A DNA stretch of 64,000 nt from Didymodactylos carnosus. Lineage: Eukaryota; Rotifera; Eurotatoria; Philodinida; Philodinidae. The DNA lies in NCBI GenBank assembly GCA_905250885.1, contig CAJNOQ010000178.1, positions 1 to 64,000 of the forward strand, written 5' to 3'. Both the position numbers and the translations under genes were made by a program. Each line of letters starts with the position of its first letter. Position 1 is the stretch's first letter. The notes below the pieces were generated by a model. It did no database searches. It was not told the DNA's origin and saw only the letters and a program-made list of their open reading frames with translations. This document shows, in pieces, positions 47,918 to 60,800 of the stretch.

Positions 47918-50900
47918 CATGAAGGAGCCAAAAGAAATTATAAGGTGTTATGTGATGTAAAACAAATTTTATTCAACATATACAGAGAACAATATTCTTG
48001 ATTACAGACGTAGAAAGATTTTATCTGACGCATTCAAAATTTTCAATCTTGTCGACGGTCTGTGCTCTTAGTGAAAAGAAAGCAATACACCCTTGCATAA
48101 TAACCTACTTACTTAGCTATAGCGGGGTTCATAAGTAGGAAGAGTTTTTCTCTCTTCAAAACTACACCACGTTCTCGAAATATCTTCTGAAAGCAAAATT
48201 ACGCGAAAAATGTATGAATTTTGGCAGAAAATTCTCAGAAAAAATATTTATTTGCTTGCCAAATCTACAAGTGCTGACTATTTTCTACAAAAATTTGGAT
48301 TCTTTCGTTCATAAAAAATAATCGTGAACTCTAAACTATATAATCTTTTTTATCCTTGTAAAAGCAACATAGTTTAGTAAAAAAATTGTCAAGAAGCAAC
48401 AAAAAGAGAAGAAAAATAAGTCAACAGAAAATGTGGTTGAGTTTGATTAAATTGTCGTGTTGATTACGATCTATTACACGCATATGATGATATTATTTTT
48501 CTCGTTCTCCTTCTTTTCTTGTTTGTTCTCTGATAGAAAATCTATATTTGAACCTGATCAAATGTAATTGAATATATACATACATAGATGGCCAAAAAAA
48601 CAAGAGAAAAGAAAAATCGAACAGAGCGACGATGTCGACTAAGCTTTAAACTACAATATTAGCGATCTAACTAAGAAAAGCTATGTTTGGTGGTCTTTCG
48701 ACTTAAGATGAATCACAGAAGAGAAAGAGGCTTCAAACAATGGATTATCTATAAAAGTTCAAGAGCTCACTTCGAATGCTATCTGCGAGAAGTCGACGCA
48801 GAACCTACGCATTGAAAAGATAAACTGGTTTCACGATGGGAAACTAAGTATCAGAACTCCGTATAAACTGGACTGAACTTGAAAATTTTTGAGTTTTTGA
48901 ATCGTCCATTTCATGGACTAGAAAAATAATTTCGAATGGACCCGATCTGAAGTGGTTTTGACAGTTCGAATTTATGGACTGCACTGGAATGAAAAATTTA
49001 AGCTCATATGAAGCTCTACAAGGCACAATCCACAAAGTCTGTATACTGTTATGTCGACTACACTTTTAACTACAAATCTCACTTAGATGGATCATTCCAA
49101 CTTAACCGTGTTAGTGTCAACTTCTTCTAATTCTAACTGCAAGAGATTTACATTTTATCTAAAACAGAAACCAAATAAATAGTATATTATTCAACTGAAG
49201 ATAAAAGGTGTCACGAGTCGAGCGTAATCAAAATTAATTAGTTTTATTCTTACTGATATTAACCTTTTAGATCCCACAGTTAATTACGTAAAGCAAACTT
49301 GAAACTCTTGTACCTTTATCTAGGCCGAATGGAATTTTTTTTTCTTATTTGCAATTGCTAGGTTATGGTATCAGCTTACACTAGAAGATAATCCGTTTTT
49401 TGTTCAGACGCATGGTCACCTATCTGTAGTAATTCTACGATATCCGCTGATGTCCATCTCAGTGGATATTGGGTCTTAAAGGATTAAGGCTCTCTGGCTC
49501 TCAACTTGACGATGAGCATAACATCAGCAGCTCTCATTTGCATTCGCCCTCGTCCCAAGCGTTCTTGGGACCGTACAGTCAAAGTAAAAAAGTGCGTGCA
49601 TTGAATCTCGTTCTAATAATAGTATATGCATAGATTTTGAAACATCAAACATGGAATTTTTGACGCTATTGAAAAGCTGCTTAATTTACAATTTATTTCG
49701 TTTGGCCTATTTCCCAGAAAAGTTACAACTGCGATTCTCTTGCTTTTTAGGCTTTGCGATAGCACTGCCTATATTACTGCAACGCCCGCTGGTACCACTC
49801 TCTGAGAGATTCTTGTATAAATTTTTCTATGAAGCACTCAATACCTCTTCATTAGTTACAATTTTTGCTTTCTGAAAGTTAGCTAGAGCATAATCGTAAA
49901 TATGACATGTTAATATCCAGCTTTTAAAATGTATTGAGAAAGATGGTCTTTTTCTAAATAGAAACAGCACATCACTAACTCGAATCTGTAAAAAGAACAT
50001 ATAGATGGAATGAGGGGCGAAGCTTAAGTCAATATGTTGATAAAAACTATTCTACATAACTGATAATAGCCAGCCGCGGCACACTTATTCTGGACAACAT
50101 TTTCATCAGAACGAACTTTTCTTAAACTATGGCCTTTAGCAGATTCGAAAATAAAAATCTGTAAATGTAATTTTATTGCCTTACATTTTGCTATAAAATA
50201 GATGTTTAGAAATTTTCGTCGAACCTTTTTTTGGTTTTGGACCATAATTAGTCCAAAATCATACTGAGCGTCGATGAACTTTTCTTCTGTTCCGACTTTG
50301 TTGTAACTTATTAATCTCTATAACTCTACTTTTCTCATGATTTTCTGACCTTTCATTTTTTTGCTTGCAATGATCTAGTGCAAATTTCTTAGAACTCTCA
50401 ATTAAGCACACATCAGCCGTTCTTGTGACACTTTTTAACGAAGTGTAAAACTTGCGAATGAAGAACATCATAACTATAGGCAGTAGAACGTCTCAGGATT
50501 AGTCTTTCTGAGCCTACTGATTGCACCGCTTGCGATTCATCAGACACCCTCGTGTGGTATTGCACTACACAGAATAAAATAAATAAATGCACTAAAAACA
50601 CTAAAACCAGTCAGCGGATTGGTCGAAATGCGCCCATAACTGATCCCTTTCGAACTTCAAATAGAGAACTTTTTCTCCTAAAATATTTTATATCGTTACA
50701 ACCTGGTAATTCCATATGCTTACTTGTATAGTTTCAGATAAGTACAACTGATAGGGAGATCCTTGTTAAACGACCAAAGTACAAATTCTAGCGACATCAC
50801 TTCAATACCGCACAACAAAACAGTTTTAGTTCAGATTCGATCTTGATTACGTTCTTTTAAGTTGTGAAATAAATGGAATTAAACAAAGCAGCTTTCCTAA

Positions 50901-51207
50901 TAGTCGAGCGTTGGCTACACTAGACTAAAACTGCATATAGTTTAAAAGCATTTTGCTTCTATATAGCAATTCGACTTAGAAAATTATGGGCATCGAAAGA
51001 GAGCATAGTTGTTTAAAAAACATAAAAAAAATAATTCTTAAAACTTTATGCTAGTTAGTTGACACACCAAACGGTTATGGTAGGCTAGGACTGAAAGTCA
51101 GACCTAAGTTGCCACAATCAATGTATGCTCACGTGATACCAGTGACTTAGGCCTAACTTTCGCCCTGGTGTACCTTGGCTACACTAAAACTCAAGATTAA
51201 TAACACA
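47918..51207. other. No gene seen
   Basis: Only short frames. An inverted repeat lies at 51093-51162, and GGCTACACTA..AAAACT occurs twice (about 50914 and 51175). A minus-strand frame at 50259-50471 has no support. Confidence 0.5.
51093..51162. repeat. Short inverted repeat
   Basis: GAAAGTCAGACCTAAGT (51093-51109) pairs with ACTTAGGCCTAACTTTC at the right side with 2 of 17 mismatches. The flanking TTGGCTACACTA direct repeats suggest a small element. Confidence 0.45.
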
Positions 51208-52791
51208 TTAAGTCTTCTTTTGACCTTCTTCTGAGTCCGCATTAGTTCCTTCGAGTCTTGTAGTGTGATAAGATTTCGATCTAAAAAAGCTAACAAGTGT
51301 TTTTTTTAAGCTTATTATTCGACGTTGCATTAACTGAGAATACTCTACAAGAAAATGTGCCATAAGATATATCGCAATATCCAAGCTAGTTGACTCTAGG
51401 ATCTGATAAACTGCGCTGCTTGTGCACATTCGATGCAAATCGAAAGAGATAACATCAGAGAGAGTAGTTAACAAATTGAAAACGAAACAGAATCCTAAGA
51501 CTGAAATGCATACCATTGCTGGTTTTAGATCTGGTATTAAATCAATAGTTGTTTGATAGATTGAACTATATATTCTCTGAGTTTGCTCAATATCTCCTGC
51601 GTTACCGCATTTTTTCAAAAGTAGTGAATACAATGGATCGGGTTTGAAGGATGTTTGTGGTTTTATTTGTTCATATAGAACTAATACTTTTTTCGGGTGA
51701 TTATTTAAACTATATGAATTGATCATCATCGTGTATGCAATAATGGTTGGATTACTTATTCGTTCAAAATGTCTTCGGTCTTATCACACTCTTTGAACTT
51801 CCCATGCATGTGTATTAGTGATGTCAAAATGATTGGGTTCCCACTTAAATATTTATTATTCATTATTTCTTGATGAATTTCATTTCCTACAAATTGATTT
51901 TCTGTGCAAGTGTCAATAATCAACGTATACGTAATACCATCGTTCTCGTTCATTTGATCGGATAATTTAATTGTTTTTTCTCCCATTTTATTATGATTGT
52001 CATAAGGACATTATGCACAATTATATTGATTGTTTTGATTGAAAACAACTTCTCCACTGCGAAGATCATTGCATTTAATGTACATATTTAACAAAGATGC
52101 TGATATTCTAACATTCGAGATCAAATAGTTTTCTTTACTTAACGTGTCATGAATAGATTTGCCTAATTGTAAATTTTTCCTTGCTGTACAAGCCTGTATT
52201 GCTTGAATATATATGACACCATCAGATTTTTCTTTCATTTGGTTGTAAAATTCGAACGTGTTCTACGGCAGATTGTTTGAATTATACAATTTCATCATAT
52301 TTCCAATGGTACGAACAGTATGCTCATTCATAATGTTAAACATTGACTGAGCTCCATTAAAGTGATTATATTTAATATAAAGATTCATTAAAGCACCTTA
52401 TATTTTAATATCTGATTTCAATTCGTCATCTTTGTTTATTAATGAGGTATTTCCTTGAAACAAATTCAAATCTGAAAAGAGGAAACAACGTACAAAATTT
52501 TATTCAGAACGAGCACACTTAGTGAAATATGCCTGAAGAAATGCCGATCATCGACAGGTAAACAATAAAATTTGGCTTAAATGTTTGACTCTTCAGTACA
52601 TTGTCGAAAATTCTTAATACCTCGTGATCTCTTCTACTCGCACGTAGCTGTTTCATTTTCATTGCCAGTTTTACAGTTGATTGATCTTCAAAATGATTTG
52701 AAGCAAAATTAGTTGCAACCATTATGTTACGATAATGAATAATAAAAACTTGTTTGGTGAGTGATAAACATCTTAATGATTTGCTTAACAT
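51208..52791 (-). pseudogene. Plant-type pentatricopeptide-repeat (PPR) protein, pseudogene
   Basis: The minus strand encodes tandem 31-36-residue helical repeats of PPR style: VIYIQAIQACTARKNLQLGK, SASLLNMYIKCNDLRSGEVV, ITYTLIIDTCTENQFVGNEI, SLIHMHGKFKECDKTED, then in another frame FERISNPTIIAYTMMINSYS and PDPLYSLLLKKCGNAGDIEQ. 'ACTxxxxLxxGKxIH' and 'LxNMYxKCGxLxxA' patterns are those of plant PLS-class PPR proteins, which bind RNA in organelles. The frame is interrupted by at least three stops (near 52399, 52264 and 52011) and a shift near 51765. An intron is likely at about 52475-52520. No DYW domain is seen. Bdelloid rotifers are known to hold plant-like PPR genes, as far as I recall. Horizontal origin is inference. 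Confidence 0.7.
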
Positions 52792-53099
52792 GATGATCTA
52801 CAATGCAATATAGACTAAATCAACCCCCATTAGAGTGCTGTTGTATAATGGACAGGTTACTGGCACATCAAGAACTTTTTTTTGATATATAAACCAATGC
52901 TTCGGAAAGTTCAGCAAAGATCATTCATGGTGAGAACTCAAAGTGAACAACAACAGTTAACAGGTAACAAACTTTTCTTTTCACTCTGTAACAAATGAGA
53001 TCTATTTTTTATTGTTTCACAGAAAAAAATATCGAACAAGATAAAGAAAACAAAAAAAATTGAACGAGTATATTGACATAAAATTTACATGAAATGTAT
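52792..53099. other. No gene seen
   Basis: Short spacer between the PPR relic and the DNAJC8 stop codon. Likely DNAJC8 3' UTR on the minus strand. Confidence 0.6.
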
Positions 53100-54850
53100 T
53101 TATCGAGTTTCTGGTTTGGGTTTTGGCGGTTTGAATAGCGTTGTTGTTGGCTTTCCTTTTGCGGCTGTTTTTGTTTTAGCTGTTGTCTGAAATGACTTCC
53201 AACTATTCACTCGAACTTCACGACTCTCCTACAAAAACAAAAACACAAAAACAAAATAATATATGCTCACAGATTTCAGACAAACTTCGTAGTTCTTGTC
53301 CCATTCCTTTCTTAATTTAGCCTTTTCTTCACCGTCGGCTTTTTCTTCAGCTTTTCGTTTTCGTTCTTCTGCTTTTCGTTCTTCTTCACGCACACGAAGT
53401 CTCTCAATATCAGCAAATAATTTACATGTCATTGACCAAAGGGCCCGTTTATACTGAAAAAATGTATAGCAGAATATTATAAGCATATTTGATTACATTT
53501 ATCTTGCTCTCCTCACCCCTTCTTGACTATCTTCTTCGATTGGAAGATTTTTGTTGTCTTTCTTCAACTTTTTGCGTTTTTCACGCATCTAAAATCGAAA
53601 GTAAACGACAGTAAGTACTTAACTTTCTAAAATAGAATAAATATTATATTCTTTCTCATCGAATGGAGTAAAAGGTACATACCGATATAATTCATCAAAC
53701 ATAGATGGTGTAAAACCTTTTTGAATGATCACCGATCCAGAAGCACTAAAAATGATGGCAAAAACACCTGTCGACAGGACGTCAAAGGAGAGGAATTTCT
53801 GCTTTCACTAAAGTACACGGTACCTCTCTGGCTGGTTATTAAACTGTTTCGGCAGGTCATCCTCAGCTATTATTCTTTTTCTCCTATATCAGTATGTTTT
53901 TCTTACGAGACAATAAATACACTCTTACCATTTCTTCTACTCGTTCTTTCGCTTCATCAACAACTTCAAGACATTTTTTTCTTTCTTTTTCATCTTCCAG
54001 TAATTTATATGCTTTATTAACAGCTGAAATAAGCAAACATTGAAATAAATCTGGTTATGTCAAAACTGCTATAAACCGTAGTCTAAGATTGAGAGACTGG
54101 TAAGCACGATTTATCCTAGTTTCATAATACACGTGCTAGAGATTATTGGTTGCTGGATGAATAACGAGCATAGAATTTACCTTCAAATGCTACTTGTGCT
54201 CGTTCTGGCTGATTTGGATTTTTATCGGGATGAACAAGCATTGATAGCTGAAACGAAGGAATGAAAACATGTACCGATTAGAAATTTAAACATGAAAAAC
54301 GTCAAATCCAGATAATACTGGATATTAGCTTGACGAAAAAATTCTCTGATAACAAAAAAGAAAGCTCAGAACATGTTTCGTTTGTGTTTGGTTTGGAGTG
54401 TCTAACTTACTTTTCGGTATTGTTTTGCAATATCTTCAAATGCTAAATTTGGATCAATTTGGAGAACCTGAACATAACAAAATCATGAAGTTATATGCAA
54501 AAATCAATACTAGTATTACTTGCTTCAAACGGATTTAAATTGAAATAAGTAGCACCCGGTCTGAGTAAACGGTCGATTTGTTGGATCGGTGTCAAAACTG
54601 AGTCACGCTTTTCAATTTCTTTTACCTAATAAAAGTAAAATTACAAAGTAATCGAACAAAAACGAACAAACAAATAACTTACTTCTGTGTAAAATTCATT
54701 AAACAACTCCTCAGTTTTAATGGCAGGAATATCTGTTGTTGTTTCAGTTGTCGTAAATGACGATATTGTTATCGATGGTTCTTGTTTAATTGTCTCAGGC
54801 AGCGGTTGTGACGGTGTTGGTGTTGTGGCAGGAGGAACGCTCGGATTCAT
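53100..54850 (-). CDS. DNAJC8: DNAJC8 (SPF31) J-domain splicing-associated protein, 285 aa
   Basis: Nuclear J-protein associated with the spliceosome. Exons 54850-54683, 54625-54524, 54467-54411, 54247-54181, 54023-53929, 53588-53517, 53453-53286, 53228-53100; all in phase. Family signature: EIEKRDSVLTPIQQIDRLLR, PGATYFNLNPFEVLQIDP, J-domain LSMLVHPDKNPNQPERAQVA with HPD intact, then AYKLLEDEKERKK and MREKRKKLKKDNKN. A highly charged coiled coil (RVREEERKAEERKRKAEEKA) precedes the conserved tail ESREVRVNSWKSFQ. Human is 253 aa; the extra length is a Thr/Pro-rich N-terminus. The intron after exon 2 starts with GC (GAA|GCAAGT) rather than GT. Intron 53589-53928 contains an exon-like 63-base stretch with an in-frame stop. 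The end of exon 7 could alternatively lie 18 bases further, at GTGAGC. Confidence 0.93.
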
Positions 54851-57800
54851 TTCTTAATCTAGAGAAAAATTTCAGCATTTACCCAAGTGTTTCTCTTCGA
54901 ATTGCGCTAGAAGGAAACGATCTAATGCAAGCTAAAACAGGGAATACACTAATATACTATTTATAGGACAAGTCAGTAGAATTGCTTCAACAACGCACTC
55001 AAGTAAGCTCTAAGGAAGTTGTTTCAGTGGGTGTAGCTCAATAGATATTTGATGAGTAAACGTACTTATTGTATACTGATTTACATACTGATGCATCGGT
55101 ATGCAATAATAGTGTCGTATGACACTGTCAAAAAACGAAAAGCAAGAACTGAAACGCATGTACGGATGGAAGGTCAGTGGGGAGGCAAAGCGTTTTGATA
55201 ATATTACGTTTTCATGACTATTCTTACGTAGTGCCTAAACACTCAAGCCTCGACTAAGTCAAGCATGTAATACATTCTTGTTATTTCATCAAAAATCTTA
55301 GGTGTCGACCTAAGTTTGTGTTCGTGGCTTAGATTTGTCATAAAGCCATAGAAAGTAATCTTAAGTTAAGCACTTCATTGCTGTAGAACAGCACACTAAA
55401 ACAAACTAAATGTTAGTTCACTCACAGATCGATTCTCTGAATCCTGATTCGCGACCAAATGGAGACGGTGGGTAAAATACAGATTAATCCTGCGATAGAT
55501 CGAGACTATCAGTGAATGCCATCTATGACGAAAAAAAGCAGATTTTCTACCAGTTTAAGTTTTAAGTGTGCTTCTCTATTGGGATTTTGTAGAAAAGCAT
55601 AAGGTTTACTTCTAACAATAGAAAGAACCGTAACTAATCGGATTAGATCCTAAGTCGTTGCTATGCAGTACTATTTTTGTTAAAGAAGAATGGTAAATTG
55701 ACGTAACAGGACATGGGTCATAACTAGGCATCCATAAATTTTATCCATAAATCTCTACTGTCAACGTGAAATATGGAAATTTTACAGCGACAGTAGAGAA
55801 TTCACTTTAGCTGTTCAAACGGTTTCGAGAATGGCCGCTTAGAGCTCGCAAAAGACGGTTTTACCCGTTTTGGGTTACAACCAACAGAAAGCGCCATTGA
55901 AGCTTGTCTGAACTCTACAAGAACAAGCTCAAAATACATACTATTTTGCGCTAATACCACGGCATCTGATACCTATTTTTGAACTTTATGAACTGTACGC
56001 ACGAAAACTACATGTGCAATTTTCCAGATATTATAATCTTAGATACTTTTTGTCAATATTCTTGCATGCTTTTCACTCACAAAAGTCGATGGAAAAAACT
56101 GGGCACAGTTCTTTCCTATCAAAGTTCGTCTTTTAGAATAGGATGTAAACGCTTTGAGCAAAAAGTTCAGATCAGTGACTGTTTTCGGTTCTAATTTTGA
56201 AAACCTTTACATCTGAAAAGTTTTGTTCGATAAGACTTTGTTCATATAAAATTAGATATATAGAAAGCTTTTTTTAACATCAATTCTTTTTACACAGATT
56301 GGAAATTGACAAAAATATATTAAAAAAGTCGATAAAATTTGATTTCAGAGATTTATGTAATCGGTGCATATTTAGTATCTACATATTCATCAAAAATACA
56401 TGTTTGGGGTATATCAATGCTGACTTCGGTTGACCGTTCTGATGTTTTTGCTTCCTCGTGGAGATTACGGTATCAGATCGACGCTGAGAAAGTTCCAAGT
56501 TCACCAGAAGATGTCTTATGCCTCTTTAGCGTGTTTGTTTTTCATCTTGTTTAATTCTTTTTATCAACATAACCTATATCTATTTTTAATTGTGCAATAC
56601 CACTTCAAATGATAAATTCTAATTCAGCGTTCATATAGTTTACTCTCGAGATTACGGCGATTATTGATCGAATGATGTTGAATTTCGGTTATTCTATTAG
56701 ACATGCTGCAAATTTACAGGCATAATGATTTCAATTTTGTACAAATCATCAGCATAATTTAGATGAGCGTCAATATCAATCAACAACTTCGATTATTTGA
56801 GTTGGAAAAGGAACATGTAGACGCATATCGTTAGAACAACAACAACGTTTCGAAAGATGATAATTTGAACAAAGCAATTTCGGCACGTGGTTTTTAGGCA
56901 GGATCTGTGTTATTTTGAAATATTTAACAAATTCATGTAAAAACGAACGTTTTTGATAGAAAAAAACTGTTAGGAACGATCCTTATGTTCCTATACAAAA
57001 TTCTCATTGAATTACATGTCTTATGTACTCTCTTTTCACTTATAGTGGTAGTAAGGGAGAAAGAACGAGACTCATGTGTCCCAAATATTAATGAAAATTT
57101 TCCTTACAGCCGTTGAATATGATCTGAATTTATAGTTATTTAAGTATATGTATTTCTTTCTGTCAAGCACTGTACACATATTTAATCGCATAGGTGCCTG
57201 AACGTATAATTTTTGTTCTAGTGTTGATTCGGCTGTTTTACAGATCAAATTAATATGAAATTTATTATACACTGTTAGTCATTGCTCAACTCATTTGTAA
57301 CCATGTAACAAATATTTTTCATCGTGCTAAAAATCACGTACAAAAAGTTGTCGGTTGACACCTGACGTTTATATGTTTTCATCATCAAACAACTCATTTT
57401 TTGCATATGAAAACAAAAATATTCAATGTCTGTCTTATTCACATTTCACACTTTGTCCATTCATCGACCAAAGGCCATTCTATCCTGTTGACGTTTCTTG
57501 TTTCAAGAGTCTGAAGTGAAGTCAAGAAAAGATATCCATCGTTTAGACATTTAACCGTATGTTCATTACTTTAATAAAGAAATGCACAATGAAAATGTAC
57601 GATTGAGTACAATTAATGATATTTGTTTAATAAGTCACAATTTATTGTTGTAGTTTGTTGTTTCTCAAACTCAATATGATGACGTAAGATTAGACAAAAT
57701 AGAAAATGTTCACACCATTCTCATATTGTCACTATATCAGAGACAAGTAGATCAAGCATATTCAAAGAATCTAATTCTTATAGACATAGTGTTTGTCTAC

Positions 57801-60800
57801 TCTTTCCTATGATGTTTAATAATAAGACAAACACACTTGGTCTTTCTATCAAAAATAGAATGTTGAATGTGTTATACATAGTCTTAAATTAGAAGATAGC
57901 ACTTTTTTGACAAGTAACGACAACAACGTCAAGTATCACAGAAGAAGTCATATCGATTGATACTTTGTGTTTTTCAAAGCTAAGTCCTATTGATGAGCCG
58001 AAAAAAGATAAGACCATCCACCTAAAAAGTATTTTTGCACTCATTGTTTACTTATTGAATCAGCTAAAATAGAGCAAAATAATATGCAGAGTTGAAGTTT
58101 GAGCAGTGATTTTATTAGTATTCTTTTTTCAAAGTATATTAATATGCTTTTTGAGATATTTACATTTTATTGTCATAGTCAAAGTAGGACTTCGCAAAAA
58201 ACACATTTTATTAAAACAACTTGAAAAAGAGTTCTGAAACATCAGTACGAGAAGTAATATTTTTCAGATTTATCGGGTCTAATCGCTTGAACAGAAACTT
58301 TTGCAAACTGTGGTTTATTTAAGATGGATTATTATCTAACAGCATTCACTATATTTTTTCTGAAACTATTGACTGTTTCGTGATGCGATGATCAATAGCA
58401 AAAAATTTATCATTCGTTCATTCACTGACAAGATGACTAGAAGTCTAATCTAGACAGTTTTTACACTGCATCTTTTTTGTGTTTATTTGAAATATGAACT
58501 GTTTGTTTAAAAAGACTACTCGGAAATTACCGGAAAAACTGATCTTATAAGTGTAGATAACTAATTGAAGACGAGATAAATTGACTGTACTTGTGTTTTT
58601 CTTATTATCATTTAAGAACAGGTAAATATATATACTTATAAATTTATCTTTAATGGCAATAATAAAATAAGACGTCTATCTTATTTAAGAATCTTAATAT
58701 AATTTAATTAAACTTTGACTTACTGTAGGACTAATCATTGCAAATTTCGTTGCTCGTGTGTTCTTGTGAAATTGGCGTACGTAAACAAATGGTTATAAAA
58801 GAAATTTTTGTTTGATGATTGTTTCTCTTTTCATCATAATCAACAGTATGTTATCGACACAATTATTACACTAAACGATTACAGTCTAGGTGAATAAAGA
58901 CAAAACTGGGCATATGAAAGATAAAATACTCAAAATCATTTTTTTTTATTCAGACCTAGGCTGATGAAAATGGTTATATCGATGAATCGTCTTTAAGTAG
59001 ATTTTACAATATTAATGATGCTCATTAACGGGCTAGTATGATTGAGCTCAAAAGGATTGGACTTTAATTTAATTGTACAATTTTCTCACGATCTATAAGT
59101 GTGTTTGTCATATTGGCTAATTTTCTATAAAATGGCAATGAAAGTAACAATAATAATTTTTTCAATGTCTGACATGCCTATGAATAAATGATCTGTATGA
59201 AACAATGAGATAACAGCACGATATAGACCCAATCTTTACGACTATCTTAACGATCGTATGTATACAACGTCGGGAAAAAAACGATGTATAATTAATTGAG
59301 TGAAATAAACCGATTGACAACCTATAGTGACCTAATCATCGATAAACCAGGTTGAGTTGATGAAACATATTTCATATCCTGGTGTGTTTATCGAATAATG
59401 AAATGGTACGTGAATTATTTTTACAGGTATAAAATATGTTGTTCAGCCATTTTGTCTACAGAAAAAAATCTAAGAGCAATTAAATTATAACAATAAAATA
59501 TATATTCCCATATATATAAATAGTTGTCATATTAATTATCGGTCACATCAATATACTACAACAAAATCATATGTTGTTCATAAAACATTGATTTGACAAA
59601 GATCATTACGAATCGATTATATTCGTGATGTCGTATGTAATTATGTAATATTGAATATATTTTTTATCTGTCTGAATAGATAGATAGTTCTAAAGGTTCT
59701 TTCATTACTACAAAAGATTGACTAATCAATAATAATTATCAAAAATGAAAGTTCTTTCTTCATATTTTGTCATAATTACACAAACAATCAAGATGAACTT
59801 TTTCTGATAAAACTAAAGAATTTTTTTTTACTTGATGCAGGTATGCTGTTATTGAAATATCATGCTGCTTCAGGCATGTCTGCTGAATATTTTTGATGAG
59901 TAGAACAATTAGTATATTAGATGTTTGACATCTCCTTTTAGAAAGAGCATGTAATTACCACCTACGATGTTTTGATATGTTGAAATATGTGTGTATTTAT
60001 TATAGCAGGTCAGTTGATTTATCCACATGATCATTAGCGATATACTGACCGATTTCCAGCGTTTGTCAGTTAAGTGATATGTTAAAATGATCATGTATAC
60101 TATTGTTTTTTCATGCATTTCTTATCAAAACAAATTAAATGATTTTGTTTTTTTGCTTTTAAATGATGAGACAAGTGTATACAGTTCAATGAATGAACTT
60201 TTTAAAAATATTATTCACTCTATAAGTTGAGGAATGACGCGGCTCTGTATGTTTAAACTAAAAAAAACCTGATAGATGATTGTACGAATAACATGATTTA
60301 CTCTCGTTTCCTCCCTTATATTTTCTATTGTTCTAGTCATTTTATAACTATCTATTTCTTTCTATCAACTAATTAATATTAATTAACACAGTAGTTTTAC
60401 AGTATTAAAATGTATTTGTTACATTTAATTGTAAGTTCAGTTCCAGACAAAAGCACCATTCTCATATCTTTTGATTGATAATCGTTAAAATTAAGAATTT
60501 GTCCACTACGTTTTATTTCTGTATAAAACATTATTATTATTACCAAAGAAAAGTATGTTGAATAAGTGTATAAAGTAATATTCAGTAGTGCCATAAGAGC
60601 ATATGATAGGCGATGAAATAATGTAACAAAGAGACGATCATCAGTTGTTATTGATGTTGGTTTAGAAAAGGAACTCAATAATTAATTATATTAATATTGA
60701 TTAGTATACATACCGTTGATAGAAAGAAAATAGATAATTATAAAATAAATACAACAAATAGAAAATATGAGGGACGAAACGGGAATGAGATGAAATGAGT

